A DNA stretch of 64,000 bases from Theristus sp. LFF4_11 (Eukaryota > Nematoda > Chromadorea > Monhysterida > Xyalidae). The stretch is from NCBI GenBank assembly GCA_030248135.1, contig JASANC010000625.1:1-64000 (forward strand), written 5' to 3'. A program made the translations under genes and the position numbers. The notes beneath the pieces were generated by a model. That model was not told the DNA's origin, made no database searches, and was given only the letters and a program-made list of their open reading frames with translations. Each line of letters opens with the position of its first letter. Position 1 is the stretch's first letter. Shown in pieces: positions 33,248 to 44,458 of this stretch.

Positions 33248-36200
33248 ATGTACCATCGCTTGTATCAACTGGGCGATCGAAGCATCCACGGACGGGTACG
33301 TAGTATTGCTCATGGTTTAATGATGAATCTCGAGGGATGGACTCTGGTTTGAAGTCGGATTACACGCAAGTGCACAATTTGTTTGGCAAAAACTACAGAT
33401 AACCCACTTTATCTGCTATTTTGTGATGCACAATTCACAACATAGAACCTGCATCCACTGCACCAACAACTGCAGTAACAAAACTTTGAAACGACGGGGG
33501 AAATAATTAGGGACACAAACTATTTTTGTTGAACATAGAAATTTGTGAAGTTTCTGCAACTGATGTTCCCCATGAAGTTTCATAATTTCTGAACTGTACT
33601 CCACGGTCTCCCTGCATGCAGCCAGCGAGCGTGCCCTCGGTGTGTCTGCTGAACGCTGCACTCTGCTCGTTTGTGGTGCTCTACTGTTTGTTCGGTGCGT
33701 TCGTGTTGCACCGACTGGAGGCGGGCGCTCGTGATGAGCAACTGCTTGGAGCGCTCAATGAAATGGTGGAGTGCATTGAGCGGAACTTGAACAACAGATT
33801 CTCCAACAAAACTACCGACTCGAATGACACGATGTTGCGGCTCGACCAGTTTGGAGGTGCGAAGAATTTTTTGGATCAATCTAAGGTTCGAAGTTTGAAG
33901 GTTCAAAGGTTTGAAAGCTCAGACGTGCAACATTTGTAGGTCCTAAGGTTTGACCTCCAAAGTGTCAAACCAAAGAGACATTCCAAATATTTCAGACTTC
34001 AACGAAAGCTTTTCCAACGGCACCATCAATCCAACGTCGATGCCTCCATCAATGGATTTGGCAAATGATCGCCATTTCGCGGTGCACCTGCTGCGGCACT
34101 GCGCTGCGCCCCACGTCACCCTGCAACGCTGGAACTGGTTCACAGCGCCCGTGGCTGCATTCTCGTTTTTGGTCACTGCTGGTCAGTGACACAAGTTGCG
34201 TTTGGGGTGACCGATTATTGAAAAAATGAAACACCCAATATGCCGCGTGTTTTGCTGAAGAGTTTACTGAAATGAGTATTCCACAAGAAAAAAGTTTTAG
34301 GGTCCGACACACTGCAACCAGTGACCCAAAACGGCCGGCTTTTTGCGATCGCGTTCGTTGCGGTTGGCATTCCGCTGATTTTCGTGGTGTTCGCAAATTT
34401 CGGCCGCTATCTGTTTCGTGTCACAAAGCACATTTGCTGCCGTGCTTCAATCGCTTCAGTGAAGGTAGAAAACATGAAGTTTGCTGTTTGCGGTTTCGGC
34501 TAGGCAAGATGCATGCCGCAGTGCCCCTTGCGTGTCAGTGCGAACGACACCAGACACCACCAAGACGCAGCCAATCAGCAGGCAACACTCAAATGTTTTA
34601 ATAAATTTAAAAAAAGCACATCTGCGCATTGACTGCAAGCCGGTTTCATTCAGCTGCTGCGTTGCGTGCGTTGGTGCTGCTGCTGTGTGCAACGTCGCTC
34701 GCGCGTGCCCTACAGACGCAATCGCAGACGCCCGTTTCTTCGTAAGACCGAGTCTTCAGCGTCCAGCAAAGCGATCATGCAACCAATGGAGGTGCCTCGG
34801 AATGACACACTTTCAGCTGGAAGTTTTTCACATAACCATTTTAATTCTTTGAAATTTCACGACTTCTCTATTTCTACAGGAAGCCGACGTACTTCGCTAC
34901 GTGCGAGACGGCAGTGAAAGCGACGACGACTATGACAGTGGGGCACACGAGATTGATCTGAGCAACTTTTTTGGCACAATCAATGGCGCTGCAAAGCACG
35001 GCAGAGAGCAGGAGGAAAACGGCGAACAAGGCGAAAAGCGTGGTGACGGTCCGACAGGAAAAGTGCCAGAGTGGCTGGTTCTGGCAATTATGGTCGCCAT
35101 CTACTTGCCAGCTGGCGTATTGTTGTTGTCTGTGTTAGATCAAGAGACGACGCGTGCACCAGTTGGCGTGGTTGACGCGCTCTACCAAAGTGTCATGCTC
35201 ATGATCACGTTTGACTTGAGCGTCATTTTTACGGGCAGGTCGGTTGTTTCGGTTGAGAAATTGGCTTTTATTGACTAACTTTGTTTTTTTTTATTCAGTT
35301 TCATAAGCAATAATCTGTCAAGCGTGCAAAATGTTTCAGTCTTGCTGAAGTGGCAGTCAAATTGTTGTACGGTTGCGTTGGGTTGGCGATATTGACAGTC
35401 GCCATTGACATCTGCGGCCAATTGTTGTTCCGTCGGCTGTATTTCTACGGACGAACGTTGTCGGATGTTGGCAATCGATCCGTCTGGATTGGGGCGAACA
35501 GGTTGGAATTTCAAATTGATTGTTTAGTTTACATGATATGATCATTTTTTGCTCAAATCTCTTTTGAGACTGGTTATAAATTGCACCGCACAGCGTGAAT
35601 GCAAAGTCAAACGTGTTTCTTTATCTTCGCAGAATAAAACTGGGCCACTTTGCGAATGCAGTCGGCCGGCAGATGGGCTGGACGACGGAGCAGATGCGAG
35701 TGGTGAATCTCGATCGAGCGTTGCTCTCTGCGGTGGCCGAACAACAAGGCGCCGACACGTACAGATACGATGCGCCCATGCTGGACCAGTTCGTCACTGA
35801 CGACCCGTTTGACATGGGTAAAGTTAATCAGTTGTTAGTTTTATGGCAAAAACTGGATGGAGCAGCCACGGAGTACGATGTAAGTGCAACTTCGGTTCTG
35901 AATACAGTCTTGTCAAAAAAACAAATGTTTTGATTTTTGCTCATTCCTTTTCTCTCTTTCCAGTGATTCCTCCTTTGACAAGCATAACTTTTGAAGCTTA
36001 TCTGCGCTCGATATGCACTGAGAGCACACAGCTTTTGGCATTTGCTGATCGATGTTTCAGTTGCGATTGCCAATTCAGGAGTCCTGCCGTACATTGACGA
36101 GTTTGAAGCTGACCAGTATGCGCTGTACCCGCCATCGCCACCAGCCACTTCTCCGCCTCCATTAGTGACCCCGCCCAGTAAGGCAATGACCATCGTATAC

Positions 36201-37916
36201 GTATGAATATCATTGCATCATTTGCACGTCGAAAATCGGTTTCAAAAATCGTTATCTTTAGAGCCGAAACGCCAGAGCAGACCGTATGGTACGGTACGTT
36301 TTGCTGATGTGGAAGTGATACGTGAGGAGTCTCCAGAATCCAGTATGTCGTAAAAACATCAACAAAAAGAATTTTTCTCACAAACTGGTCTTCACCATTA
36401 TCTTTTCAACCCTTTTCAGGGAATCCACTTCTCTCCCCCAACAAAAGCACCATCCCGTCGTTGATCGGCTCCAAGTGGAGTCCGAGTCCACCGCCGAGCT
36501 CCCTGCCACGCTTGATCGGCTCACAGTGGACGCCACGCGAGAGTCCACTCGTTCCGGCGAAAGTCACCGATGGTGATCTGATCAACACACGCGAGATTCT
36601 CAGTGAACTGAGCGCACTGGCGACACAAAACGGTGGACCGCAGAAGTTCTGGTCACCGTCTCGACACGAGACAAGTGAACGACAGCAAAACACGACGGAA
36701 AACCGAAAGGCGGCGAAATCAAAGTCAAGGGAAAGCCGAAATCAACACGAGGAGGAGAACAAATTTCCGCACATTATTGGATCCGGTATGTGCTTGCGGT
36801 CATTCATGCACACCAAAGAAACTAAACCTTTCCTGTCTTTAAAATGCATCAAATTCACTGACTATTTTATACCTCGAATGGTTTATACCATTGTTTTAAG
36901 TTCCGTATTTTCTAATTTTTGTCCCATCCTCTCAGGCTGGTCGCCTACGCCACCGAAAGAAGCGGACAAAGCACAAAAACTGGTCGGCTCTCAGTGGCAA
37001 CCGAGTCCAACGGACGAGACGTCAGTGGTCATGAATGGCACTGTGAGCAAAGGCAACAAAACCAAGAGGAAACCACGAAACACCAAGAAGGAGATGCTGC
37101 CATCGCACATTCTCTCGCAGTCCTGGGCGCCAAGTCCTCCAATGAAGTACACACCAAAAGTACAAGCAATGTAGCCAAATATTTTGAATTTAGAACGTTT
37201 ATTTAGCCGATCAACAAACAATATTTCTAAAAAACCCTCAAAGCTTCCCAAAAAATCTCAGGTTCTCGGCTCGCAATGGATGCCCGACTCGCCAGAGCCG
37301 TGTGCGCCGCGTTTGATCGGCTCTCAATGGGAGCCGAGTCCGGACACAGCGCGCTGGTCACGTCAGCTCGGTGCTCAGTGGTCGCCGGACTCGCCCATGC
37401 GAGACGATGAGCTGCTCGATCAGTTCTCGCAGTCGACGCCGGTCGGGCTGAACACGATCATGGAGGTGTCGATGGAGCGAGGCAGCACCGACGTCACCAG
37501 CGGCGTAGACACGATGGACTCGAGCGTCGTGGGCTCCGGCTTTGACGTGGGCAGCGGCGAGGGCGACCCGGGCGAGAAGAGACCGAGGCCGATCTTCAAA
37601 AGCGGCAGTCTCGATATCGGTCGGTGGCTTGTCACGTTAAGGAAAGTTGCTTGACAATTTGACGAGCGACTTTTACTTGCTCAAACAATTGAAAATAGAC
37701 CAACATTTGCAAAAAATGATGAATTCAGTGGTCACTCAGCAAGTCACTGAGTAAACTGTTGAAAAAGCTGAAAATATCAGTGAAAACGTCTTTGTTCTTT
37801 ATTTTGCAGAAGCATTCAAAGAGACCACTGGTGATAGTAAACCGACGCTGAAGAAACTGCTGAAATTCGGTCAGTCAAAGAAGAAGACAGAGGAAGGGGC
37901 GAAAACGTTCGTTTAG
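33248..37916 (+). CDS. Two-pore-domain (K2P/TWK) potassium channel-like protein 1
   Basis: Fourteen exons, phases closing exactly to 909 residues: 33248-33295, 33622-33856, 33996-34181, 34301-34464, 34654-34791, 34880-35238, 35340-35501, 35633-35817, 36061-36177, 36262-36342, 36420-36785, 36936-37159, 37262-37619, 37810-37916. M1 (CLLNAALCSFVVLYCLFGAF) is near residue 24. P1 follows a long extracellular cap, and M2 (LFAIAFVAVGIPLIFVVFAN) is clearly K2P. M3 is PEWLVLAIMVAIYLPAG, and M4 contains VGLAILTVAID and then LYFYGR. Both selectivity filters are abnormal: P1 reads VTAGSD where TIGYG is expected, and P2 reads ITFDLS where TIGFG is expected. The cytosolic tail of about 500 residues holds some eight repeats of the form LIGSQWxPSP. 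The start could be extended upstream. The protein may not conduct K+. Confidence 0.9.
36440..37420 (+). other. GSQW tail repeats in K2P channel 1
   Basis: Within exons 11-13 the cytosolic tail repeats a short motif: LIGSKWSPSP, LIGSQWTPRE, IIGSGWSPTP, LVGSQWQPSP, ILSQSWAPSP, VLGSQWMPDS, LIGSQWEPSP and QLGAQWSPDS. The Trp is invariant and Ser-Pro follows. Spacing varies from about 15 to 110 residues. I know of no named repeat of this form; it looks like a multivalent docking motif and a possible proline-directed kinase target. Confidence 0.85.
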
Positions 37917-38078
37917 AAATCCAACATCATTACATCAATGCATTACCAAGCAATTCAGAGGCGAAAACTAGCCTTTAAAGTTGAAGCTTGTGAAACTTTT
38001 TTAAAAAAAAATAATTTTTCAACAATTCTGTCGAACACTTCTGAATTGTTTCTTGACTTTTTTATGTTTGTCTTAAAG

Positions 38079-38858
38079 TTTCGACCGGAAAGAAACAATA
38101 ATATGATGGGGAAGTTTTTGTTTCGCACGAATCCAGCAGTGAAGCCAACGGAGAACGCAAAACCCGGCCAGCCGCCAGTGCAGTCGGATGCGTCGTTCCG
38201 ACACGCCGTGTTCAAGAATGAATGGCAGAAACTGGGCGCACGACTGATTGAGCTGCGCACTGAGCAACAACAACAACAACAACAACAATATAACCATCAA
38301 CAACAAGACAACAACACTGATGCAAACGGGAATCCAATGATGGGTGAACAAACGAATCAGAGTTCACATGCGAATGGAAACACCGAAACCGACGGACAGA
38401 CCAACATGCACGAACTGAATGCAGTCAGTCAATCAAGTCCACCACTGTCCGGCGACGAAGACAACAACACCAATCAGCAACACCAACCAGATGTAAATGG
38501 CAATAATCACAACAATCAGAGAGACACGGACAACTCCAGCAACTTCGTCGACCCGATCAACAGCTCATCATCAACCGCAACTTCAGCAACCAGCACACCA
38601 ACATTGAACAGCATCATCAGCAGCACAACGAGCTCAAGGCCGAACACAGGCTCATCCGAGTCAGCAACCGCAGTCAGTTTCAGCAGCAACAATCCACCGA
38701 AAACACCGATCAAGAAAAGCAGCTTAGCAAACTTCCCGAATGCTCAATCATCACCAATCAGAAAGTCATCGCTCACGATGCCCACAAAGAAACCAGCAAC
38801 GGCGAAAAGTGGTGCCAAAATTGTGGCAGCACTGAAACGAGCGGGCACAATAAAATAA
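38079..38858 (+). CDS. Q/N/S-rich exon, probably the end of K2P channel 1
   Basis: An open frame runs to TAA at 38856-38858. Two readings are possible. It may be a separate 251-252-residue protein starting at ATG 38103 or 38106 (MMGKFLFRTNP). Or it may be the last exon of K2P channel 1, joined from a donor at 37911 (ACGTTC|GTTTAG, in the place of the stop) to the acceptor TCTTAAAG at 38071-38078. That join is in phase and would give about 1167 residues. There is no AATAAA between 37916 and here, while AATAAA occurs at 38849 and 38854, which favours one transcript. Content is low-complexity: a run of ten Gln, many Asn and Ser, then a basic end (KKSSL, RKSSL). No domain is recognised. Confidence 0.55.
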   Translation, partial: FRPERNNNMMGKFLFRTNPAVKPTENAKPGQPPVQSDASFRHAVFKNEWQKLGARLIELRTEQQQQQQQQYNHQQQDNNTDANGNPMMGEQTNQSSHANGNTETDGQTNMHELNAVSQSSPPLSGDEDNNTNQQHQPDVNGNNHNNQRDTDNSSNFVDPINSSSSTATSATSTPTLNSIISSTTSSRPNTGSSESATAVSFSSNNPPKTPIKKSSLANFPNAQSSPIRKSSLTMPTKKPATAKSGAKIVAALKRAGTIK

Positions 38859-41800
38859 ACGTGATTTCAAAACTGACAAACTGACAACTGTACTTTTGAT
38901 TGCTTTTTGAGATAGAAATGATTGTCGGTTCACGTTCTAATCTGAGTGATTCTTCCATGTCAAACACAAAAATCATTAGCAGGCTGTTGTTTAGATTTGA
39001 ACTTACTGATTGGTTCAACGAGCTCCATGCAGCCAATCAGCATATCAAACCAAAAAAATGCCAGCATGCGCAAATATTTGCTTCAGTTTGGCAACTTGAC
39101 TGTGATGCAGTGACTGACAATGTGAATTCCCACCGGCCTATATGGCACTGTTTAAACGTAAAACTGATTTTATCCACACGCTCGTAGTTTCAATTTTTGT
39201 GTTCATTTATCAATTTCTTGACATGCACAGTTCAATCTGTTCATATAAAAAGTGACTGCCGTGAACTGCAGAGGTTTGGAGAATGCTTCCGTGGTGTCGA
39301 GAGAGAAGAATGTCTGCCTCCTGTATTTTGTCTTGCGTGTACTGTGTAACATTGAAGAAAAGAACTGATCTAAATAATGCAAACATGCCGATGTGAGTTT
39401 ATCATTTCAGTGCGAGTGGGCGGCACCAAATGGCACATAACATAACTTCGTTTTTTGCTTACATTTTTGTGACCTCCGAGCCTCCAAAGCCCTTATGCGA
39501 AATCGTGTCATGAAAAGCATGTGGAAGTGTGCGGCTTTTTCAAAAAAACTGGTTTTGTAGCCTTTTGCATTGCCCAAATTAGAAATTTGTGGACTGCTGG
39601 TTTGTCTGGAGTATGGAGAGAAGGACCACGCACGGTCATGTGAATAGGGAGGGATCGTGGTGGTTTTCTCCAGGGAAACGAGCAAAAACTTATTGTAAAT
39701 GACACAGAAGGCGTCCGGGTGCACACACATGCCGTCTGTGAAGCGAATGCGCGCACGCATGTTATTGCTGTTATCATGTGTTCTCTGCACTTTTTTCGTA
39801 CCGGATGGGCTTGCTTCGTCTTGTGATACAATTGTATTGAAAAATATTTTTCTCATATTTGATGCTGAATAAACCGAAATTTTAAAGCCGTGCAGCCGCT
39901 CCAAATGTGGTTGATTAAAGTAAGTTTTTTTTGTTTTTTTTGGATTTGGCCTGCAGATTGCTTTCGATTAGACCACGTTAGGTTGCATGTGCATGTTTGT
40001 TCATTGTTCTTTTTTGTTTTTTGTTTGTTTATGTAATCTCCTTTCCCAGTCGTCTGCGCAAGCAATTTGAAAGTCACAGATTTTATGAAGGTTCAAAGAT
40101 TCCAAAGTTCAGTGTCTGGCGATTAGAAAATTCAAAGGTTATTCGATATTGGTTTGAAGAGTTTATTCAAAACTTCAAAGGTTGGTTCGAAAGATTGAAG
40201 GCTTGAAGAATTCTAGGGTTCTACAATTACGTTGTAAAAATTGAAGATTCGAAAGCTCGAAGGTATGAATGTTCGAATGTTCGAAGTGCAATATGCGCTT
40301 TGGACGATCAACGTTTCGAGATGAAGAAAAATCTCGATGGAACCAGAAGATCGCCTGACAATGAAAGTCTGCAAAAGAATTCGCTTGATTTTGTTTCAGG
40401 CAATTGATTGCAGAAATGAGGAAAATCTCCGTGAGTGAATAACGGAGCGTCTCCGACGACGTGACAACCACAGCCCGAGTCTTTCAACCAAAATTTTGTC
40501 TCACCGAAAAGTTTCTGTTGACGTTTCAAAAAGAAATTCAACAAGGAAAATAAAACCAACGGATTCGTTTCAAAGTTTCGAAGTTACAAAAAGTTTTGAA
40601 GTTACAAAGTTATTAAGTTTCGAAGTTACAACGTTTGGAAGTTACAAAATTACAAAGTTTCGAAGTTACAAAGTTTCGAAGTTACAAAGTTGCAAAGTTT
40701 CGAAGTTACAAAGTTACAAAGTTTCTAAGTTACAAAGTTTCGAAGTTACAAAGTTTCGAAGTTACAAAGTTACAAAATTTCGAAGTTACAAAGTTGCAAA
40801 GTTTCGAAGTTACAAAGTTACAAAGTTTCGAAGTTGCTAAGTTTCGGCTTTGTAACTTCGAAACTTTGTAACTTTGTAACTTCGAAACTTTGTAACTTCG
40901 AAACTTTGTTACTTCGAAACTTTGTTTCTTTGAATATACATTGTACCTCACTATACCAAACATTGATTCCATGTTAGCTACAGCTTGTTCGGCTTGCTCG
41001 TCCTCTCAAAGTGGTCTGAGCGTTCTACAATGTAAGATACGATACACACGTACGTTACAAGAGTAACTGTACATGAGGATATGCTTCAATTTTTCTTGGT
41101 CCGTTATGCTTTAATGCTCTTATAAAGATGTCGTTGTGTATTGGCAAAATGAATGTCAAAAGAGAGAAGAAAGGAGGGGCTTCAGCAAACAAAATGAGAT
41201 TGGTCCCAAATGAATTATCTTCAGCCGGGCGAAGCGCCATAAAAGCGGCATTTTGAATGTGAACGAGGCAAAATGTGTTGGGCGGGTATTATTGTTGCCG
41301 TTGGACACGGCCCGCGAAGCCCCGGCGTATTAGTCGCGCACCCTCAATTGAGCGTGTTTTTTTCAAATTTTTGTCAAAAAACGTCATGTTCGCACTTTGG
41401 GGTGTCTGTTCGCAAAATACATGCATGAATTTCTGTGACTTTATCGGTTTTTTGGTTCTTTGGTTGAAATTCCTTGTGAAGCCTCCAGGCTTCTTGAATA
41501 TTTTATTCTCTGTTAAGACGACTGGCTATCGCAACTGCTAGTTCCGGCAATATTTTTTGCCGAAAACGACAATGAAACGTGTTTCAACCTTTTCAAAAAA
41601 TTTTAAACGACATTTCCTAACATACATTTTTTGTATGAGTTTGAGCAGGAAGAAAATGAAAAAAATACTTGTATGCATGTCGCAAGCCATTTGGGGAATT
41701 CAGCATGATTTGTCATGCACTCTGTTTTTGCAAGACAAATTCTCAAAGCGATAACGGATATCTGCATTTTTTGCCACATTGCTCCCTTTGTGCTAGTCGT

Positions 41801-43179
41801 TTTTCAGTCCGAAAACAAAATAAATCTGTTATTTTTAACCGCATGCTAGTATTTTGTGTATCTTTGTTGTTAATACAGCTTTGTGATAAGGCTAAGAAGC
41901 TTTTTTGTATTTTTACACCTAAGTTTTGCTTTTCTGATCTAATGACATGCGAAGTTGTTTTTGGCTTTTATTAAATTTATTTGTTCGAACTTAGCAAAGT
42001 GATTGGAAACATGCAAACTATAAGATCAGTTTATTAAAAGCTTCTAAAAACCCTCAGCAACCAATTTTCGATTTTCTTGTTTTTATGGTCAAACATTCAG
42101 GCAAAATTGTCTCACTTCAACGATTTTTTACACTATCAAAAATAACAGCGTTTCCGATTTTCTTTGGCGAGGACTGCGTTAGAATCTTCTTTGGAGCCAT
42201 AATTTTGGTCTCAAATAACCCATAGAATAAAGCCTTTCTCTGCCGTGGTTTTCACAAAAGCGGAAAGTCATAAACTTTCTTGAAATGTGCGTCCAGTTTG
42301 AATGCGTGTATCGAATTACCATGAAACGAACTCATGAATCACACCCGGACTGACAACGATTGCGTTGTCAGAGTTTGTCACACGCACGCCGAAACTACAA
42401 AATCTGTGCAGTTTGAGCTCAAATTCAATAAAATCAGAATTAAAAGTATACTTTTTGATGTGTGGTTTTTTGAAGTGTTAGTTTTTTATCAGCTTGTAAC
42501 CGCATTTTTCTTCAAAAAGCAGCGGGCCCAGAGATGTTTCAGTTAGCGATCTGTCGATCAGGAAAACCGACAAAAATTAGAGTTGTTTTTCACCAAAAAT
42601 CCGATGGGCACCAAAGAGCCAAAGAGCGGAACGGACCGCACACGTGCTGTATTGTTGAGCTTTCTGGAAAAGTTTTATGAATGGTTGAGCTAATCAACTG
42701 CATGCATGACGAACCGAATTTGCGATCGCGAATGCAGCCATCTTTAGCATTGTTCAGCAAGCACTGCATACAATTGCTATGATTATTATTGTTAGGCACA
42801 GCGGGAATTTCTTCATCCCATCCAGTGGGCGCATAGAGAAACAAGAAACAGCAAGCGCGCATGATCATTTTGAAGTTTGCAGCTTTTGCTTCTCGGATGA
42901 ACACGGAGAGGAAAACACGAAGGACTGTGCACAGCTGACAGGGCAACGGCCTTGTGTGCCGAATTTGTTTATTTTATGACTTTGTTGTTACGATTGTTTG
43001 CGTTTCGGTCCTTGAAACAGCAGCAGTCTATCATTATTACGTCAAACAGCACAAGTTTGCGTGTGATACTGATTTCGGGCCCCGGTCATTTCCTCTGAAA
43101 ATGCGGCGAATATAACGAAGACGAGACGAGTGTTGTTCTTGCAAGACTCTCTGAGCTTCTGGTCGCAGCGCTTGTGCCT
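38859..43179. other. Long intergenic region with repeats
   Basis: AT-rich and without a supported gene. It holds the palindromic GTTTCGAAGTTACAAA array (40570-40928) and short GTTCGAAGG-like runs at 40080-40290. A CAGCCAATCAGC motif occurs at 39029. The frames at 39.4-39.9 kb and 42.6-42.9 kb lack splice or codon support. Confidence 0.5.
40570..40928. repeat. Palindromic array of GTTTCGAAGTTACAAA units
   Basis: About 280 bases of direct repeats made from CGAAGTTACAAAGTTT (11 to 17-bp spacing) turn at about 40848 into some 75 bases of the reverse complement (TTTGTAACTTCGAAAC). A strong hairpin is expected at the turn. The TTCGAA core is itself a palindrome. Confidence 0.85.
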
Positions 43180-43934
<755 letters not shown>

Positions 43935-44458
43935 AAGTGGGCTAGTAAACAACATGATATAGCTTTGTAATTCAAACGGAAAAGTAGTTTTTTCGAAAGT
44001 CAGACAATTCGAATGCAGGTGACTCGGCGATGTTTCGGGTGTCCATGAAACAAAAGCAGAACCTGCAGGTGCGCCACGATGATTACGACGCGCACAGTGG
44101 TCGGTGTTGTATTTTTTGTTTGTTTGCTTTTGCTTATCTCGGCAAAGCCCTGAAGCGTCCCTAATCCTTTGATTTCGTAAAAAGTGTAACCTGAGCCTGT
44201 CGCGGAGTCAATCAAGTCAATCCACACCCGGTTCAACTTTTTTTGAATCTGACTGTTTGTTTACCGAGCAGTAAGTGTGCCGCCCGCCGAGTTCCGTTTC
44301 TACTCAATGCTCACATTTCAAATCGAGATGAGCAAATAAACAGCAAAGCGACTTTCATGTGTTGAGTTCAAAACGACAAATACGGTCTCAGTCGTTTCCC
44401 AAAAAAAGTTCTGAAGGAATTTCTTTTGAAAACACTGTAAATCTACACTAATTTCTTG

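Noticed and set aside
35290..35339. Small exon after the first CAG in the intron following the P2 exon of K2P channel 1
   Set aside because: Using the first acceptor (TTATTCAG) puts M4 out of frame; the second acceptor (GTTTCAG at 35333-35339) restores a clean M4 with LAEVAVKLLYG.
35966..36060. Exon after TTTCCAG at about 35965 in K2P channel 1
   Set aside because: No GT donor is available before the next acceptor, and direct joining of 35817 to 36061 is in phase and removes the stop.
41270..41350. rRNA or structured RNA fragment in a GC-rich island
   Set aside because: The sequence GGCCCGCGAAGCCCCGGCG looked structured, but I could not match it to any conserved rRNA or snRNA segment.
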